Shown here: in pieces, positions 35,981 through 64,000 of the stretch
How the letters are laid out: each line of letters begins with the position of its first letter
Numbering within the stretch: the stretch's first letter is position 1
Assembly: GCA_008828725.1 (NCBI GenBank)
Contig: MEHQ01002079.1
Location: 91,443 to 155,442, forward strand
Direction of reading: 5' to 3'
Length of the DNA: 64,000 bases
From: Saccharina japonica
Lineage: Eukaryota > Sar > Phaeophyceae > Laminariales > Laminariaceae
Program-made: the position numbers and the translations under genes
The notes under the pieces: model-generated
What the model was told of the DNA's origin: nothing
The model's database searches: none
The model's input: only the letters and a program-made list of their open reading frames with translations

Positions 35981-36247
35981 TTGTTATGGTACTGCTGACA
36001 GTTTTCTTGCTATATACTTCGTATAATACTACTACTACACTACGATAGGTTTTTCTTAATTATTAAAAGATCGAGGCACATTTGTTTTACTCGAATTCGC
36101 GTACAAAATGCCCGTTCAAAGCAAGTGCAGCAAAATCCATGGTTGTCATGCTCATTATATCATACCTGTATTATACATACGATATTTAGTATGGTGGCGT
36201 TGCGGTACAATGCCAATACCTGGCACCAGGTACAGTAGGTAGTACAA

Positions 36248-36816
36248 GGGCATTAATTAGTAGTTCGGCGTCTGTTGCGCGCAGCGCAACACGCCTGCGG
36301 CGCGTGTTGCGCGCCGCAGGCACGCAAGCCCCCCGCAGAGGCCCCCGGAGAGCCCTGGGAGGACCCCCCGGGAGGGCCCGCGGAGGGCCCCCGGAGGACT
36401 CCCGGAGGGCCGCCGGAGACGAAAAATTTGCGATCTATACGCGAATATACGCCTCAAAACTAAGTAAAAAGCCATTTGATTTATTTTTGGCTACGGCGAA
36501 TAGGAAAAAGCCTACGGCGAATAGTAAAAAAAGGTGCCTAATTTTTGTTTTTGACTATTATGGCGAATAGGGCAAGGCGCCTAAAAGATGTTCAATTACG
36601 ACTAATTATTAAGAAACCCCCCCCCCCCACAAAAAATCCCACCGGCGAGAAATAAACGCGCAACAAAAATTTCGCCTGCGACGAAAAATGTTGCGCGCCC
36701 AAAAACGCGTGTTGCGCTGCGCGCAACCAGCCTCGCGGCGACTGTTGCGCAAAACGGTTATTTTGACCAAATGTTGCGCCAGCGCAACAGCGCAACACCT
36801 ACTGTACTTAATGCCC
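36248..36816. repeat. GC-rich terminal-inverted-repeat segment
   Basis: GGGCATTAA at the left matches TTAATGCCC at the right, followed by GTTGCGC-rich blocks on both sides (CGCGCAGCGCAACACG near 36278; TGTTGCGCTGCGCGCAACC near 36710). An extremely GC-rich GGAGG-type tract lies at 36325-36415. The target duplication is unclear. Confidence 0.45.
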
Positions 36817-39082
36817 TGGTATGTACGAGTATATGTTTCTCGACCCGCGACCGCTTCCGTTGTGACCAGGAGGGGGAGTCGTAGTACGCGTACACGGCTG
36901 GCGTTTTGTTTCTTCTTTTTATCATCCCCTTTTTTTTTTATCTTCGCTCTTCTATCTCTCCCTCCTACATACATATACATATATATATATACCTGGTTAT
37001 AGATACATATTAATAGTCGTATCTCAGATCCGGGGTCACAAGGTCCTGTACTACGAACGCTTCATGCTCCATTATATTCCTGGGCGTCGAGAACTACATA
37101 CACAGCAGTAGTTGCTTCCGGTGCGTCGAAAATGGGTGCGGCTCTGGAATATGGTGGAGCTACCAATCGATTCTGTAAAGCGACATTTAATCATCATGCA
37201 GGGCAAAAGTCGACAGGACGATCTTCCTTAGGACGGCCGCTCAAGCTCTTTGCATTGCGATGTCCGATGTATTTCGGTGCGCTGTGCTGCTTCTTTTTGC
37301 TTTCGTCCGGCCGTCGCTCGCGAGCGTTGTCCGTGGCGTGCGTCGAACAGACTGATCCACCATGGGCCTGCCAAGCGAACTTCTGAGACTTTTATAGCAG
37401 TCTTGTCTTTTACAGCTCCGCAGCATTAATAAACAAACAGACGCGTATAAGCTTCATAATAACATGTTAGTTCACCGTATTTAGCGTACATCAGACCGGC
37501 ATAGAAACCAAACACCGAGAGTTTTGAGCTCTCTCCCTCCCTCCCTCCCTCCCCCTTTTTAATCTCTCCCTCTCCCTCTCCCTCTTCCCTCCCCACCCCT
37601 CCCCCGTCATACCCCTCCCATCTCTCTCTCTCTCGCTCGCCCCCACCCTCTCTTCGTCCCCTTTACATGTGCACGTACGTGTTCTTGCGCTCCAACCATA
37701 TGCGACCTCTCCGTCTGAGACGGCGAAAAAAAACCAAAAATACAAGAAACGTACGTAAGAGCAAAAGCGGCCCCCTTACACCCACAGCCAGCGTAGTGCG
37801 TGCGCGCCGCGCCGCGCCGCGCAATGGCGAGACGCCAACCGCCAACCGTTGCCGCCACCGCCGCCGCCGGCCGCACGCACCACCGCACATCAATCCACAC
37901 ACCCACGCGGCCGCCCCGCCACGTCGCGCAAGCCCCAACCCAAAGCCACAACTATCCTGCACACTAGCAGCAGCAGCCAGCTGGTTTGTCGGCTGGTTGG
38001 TTTGGCAAGTCGGTCGGTCAATCCTGACATGATGGGGTGAAAAACGCTAAAAAATAAAACTTGGCCGGCCGCCACCGCGTGTCGGGGTTTCCACTCCCGA
38101 CGAGGCGGAGGGAAGGAGGGCGGGGAGGGGGGAGGGTTCACGTACACTGGCTGGAAGCGCGCATGTAGGGGGGGGGGGCAGAGGAGGGGGGGGACGCCCC
38201 CTGAGGCAGGAGAGCAACTCCGGGGTCCACCAAAAAAAAGAAATACAGAGAAAGCCACCCGTGCCGTGATTCCGCGGAAAGCCATGATCTTATGTTGCGC
38301 ACACACCCGACTCCCCCTTTCTGCTGTCTCGCCTGGTCCCGCCTCGCCCCCGTGCCTTCCCTAGCCTAGCCGCCCCCGCCGCCGCGCCCGCGACATCGCA
38401 CCCGCGCGCGTACGCACGCACTGCAAGAGCGGGCAAGCTTAACACAACAACAACCACAACATCAACAAAAAGTTAAGCAGGGTAGAGACTTATGTATATA
38501 CGAGTTGACTATGGAAGTAGTGCTCCATTTTACGGCGACTAGCCTATATACGTATAATAGCCTTCCCGAACGCGCCGAAATCATCATCGAAAACACACAC
38601 GACACGCACGCACGCACGCACACGCACGCGCGCACACGCGACAAGACAGTACAGGCACAACAGACAAGACAGGCAGGCAGGCAGACAGGCAGGAAGGCAG
38701 ACAGACGGGCAGGCTGCCCGCCTGCCTGCCCGTGGATGACTGGCTGACGCGCGCGCGACGAGGGCGACGGGACGCTCCGCTGCAGTACATACTAGTAGTA
38801 GCGGCCGGCCTTCTCCACACTTTTTTTTATTATTTTGCCCTCGAGTCGAAGTCAGGCCGAGAGAAGAACAAATACGCAAAATTTTGTGCACGATGTTTCC
38901 ACACAAACAATGCCTTCTCCACCTCATCAACGCCCCATTAATACTGCTGCCACCGGCTGGGGTCAGGCCCCCTGCCACGTCCGACCCTAGCGCAGTGTCA
39001 AGACAAATCCTGGAGTCACAACCAAGAGAGAAAGAGAATACACACCACAACCCGCCCATCACCCATCCACCCACCCACCCAC
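36817..39082. other. Intergenic and probable 3' flank of the HECT gene
   Basis: No supportable gene. It contains a pyrimidine-rich tract (37525-37660), a CpG-rich block (37790-38420) and AGGC/AGAC runs (38660-38720). Long open frames are low-complexity in both strands. Confidence 0.4.
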
Positions 39083-39138
39083 NNNNNNNNNNNNNNNNNN
39101 NNNNNNNNNNNNNNNNNNNNNNNNNNNNNNNNNNNNNN
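39083..39138. other. Assembly gap (56 N)
   Basis: Ambiguous bases between CCCACCCACC repeats and a C-rich stretch. Size may be nominal. Single ambiguous bases also occur at 13972, 16677 and 52883. Confidence 0.99.
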
Positions 39139-39227
39139 CACCCCCGTCCCTCCTCCCCTCCCTTAATGATCCTCCATTCTTCACACGCCCGAGACTGCCT
39201 TGGTGAGGGGGCGAATGAATGTGACCG

Positions 39228-39700
39228 ACAGAAATACCGAAAGACTGAACGAACGACCAACCGAACGAACGGACCGAATGACCGAACACACGAACGCCCA
39301 ACACGACCAAACGACCGGACGATCGAATGACCGAATGGCCGAACGATCGAAGGGTCGAACGACCGGATAACGGAACGATTCGAGCGACTGACCGAACGCC
39401 CAAGCGACCGAACTACGAACTACCGAACGCCCAAGCGACCGAACTACCGAACGACCAAACGGTCGAACGGTCTAACGACCGAACGCAGAAACAGCTCCAA
39501 CAACAAAACGCCCAAGCGACCGACTCACCGAAACGACCGAACGATCGAAAGACCGAATAATCGAATGATGATAGAACGAACGCTCGAACGACCCAACTAC
39601 ACAACCACCGAACGCCCAAACGAACCGAACGCTCAAACGACCGAATGGTCAAATGACCGAACAATGGAACGACCTAATGGCCGAATGACCCGAAGAGGCA
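39228..39700. repeat. CGAACGAC tetranucleotide-type tract, 3' side of the last HECT exon
   Basis: Degenerate GAACGACC/CGAATGAC units. They are the reverse complement in character of the tract at 40223-40860, so the two can pair in the minus-strand transcript. Confidence 0.85.
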
Positions 39701-39782
39701 GCGAGTAGCGCAGAGGTCGCCGCTTAAACTTTGGACAAGACTAGACCTCTCGCTTAGGGGGTGCGGGGGGGGGGGGAGTCCC

Positions 39783-64000
<24,218 letters not shown>

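Noticed and set aside
38544..39260. 238-codon minus frame through the N gap
   Set aside because: Spans ambiguous bases and AGGC/CACG repeats and has no domain; probably 3' flank of the HECT gene.

Overview
This looks like a fragment of a eukaryotic nuclear genome, most probably a stramenopile and by inference a brown alga. The reasons are GC-rich exons with long Ala/Gly/Ser/Gln runs, many spliceosomal introns of roughly 0.1-2 kb with GTG/GTA donors, a von Willebrand A/alpha-kinase gene, Tudor-like repeats inside a large protein, and very abundant simple sequence and miniature transposons. The taxon is inferred and was not tested by any search.

Three protein genes can be supported. (1) At the left edge, the last exon of an unrecognised Ser/Gly-rich protein ends at 617 on the plus strand. 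(2) On the minus strand, 32352 down to 20450, a two-exon gene encodes a VWA-domain alpha-kinase of about 760 aa. Its halves are separated by a 9.6 kb intron packed with transposon remnants. (3) On the minus strand, from beyond the right edge down to 39783, at least 24 phase-consistent exons encode a giant TRIP12/UPL3-type HECT ubiquitin ligase. At least three Tudor-like modules and long Gly/Ala-rich linkers lie upstream of its HECT domain. Every exon junction I placed keeps frame, including a 35-nt microexon.

The rest is non-coding repeat mosaic. 618-20449 holds a foldback of a gene fragment, three related 2.7-3.7 kb segments (one inverted, two in near-identical tandem) plus a fourth partial copy, a 706-bp miniature LTR element (TRIM) and a hAT-like MITE. 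The last two are each confirmed by an empty site in a sister copy. 21395-31014 (the kinase intron) holds a pogo/Tigger-like element, TTAA-flanked palindromes and nested foldbacks. 32353-39782 holds a Harbinger-like MITE, a (TTG)n tract, a four-fold inverted repeat cluster and a GC-rich terminal-inverted-repeat element. The HECT introns carry a 30-bp G-rich minisatellite, inverted CGAA/TTCG tracts around the last two exons, poly-G runs up to about 58 nt, telomere-like CTCAAC/CCCTAA sequence and many copies of a short element that ends in GTAC plus a C run.

The kinase and the ligase are adjacent and co-oriented, but nothing in the sequence shows that they act together. No bacterial-type operon, CRISPR array, rRNA gene or confident tRNA gene was seen.
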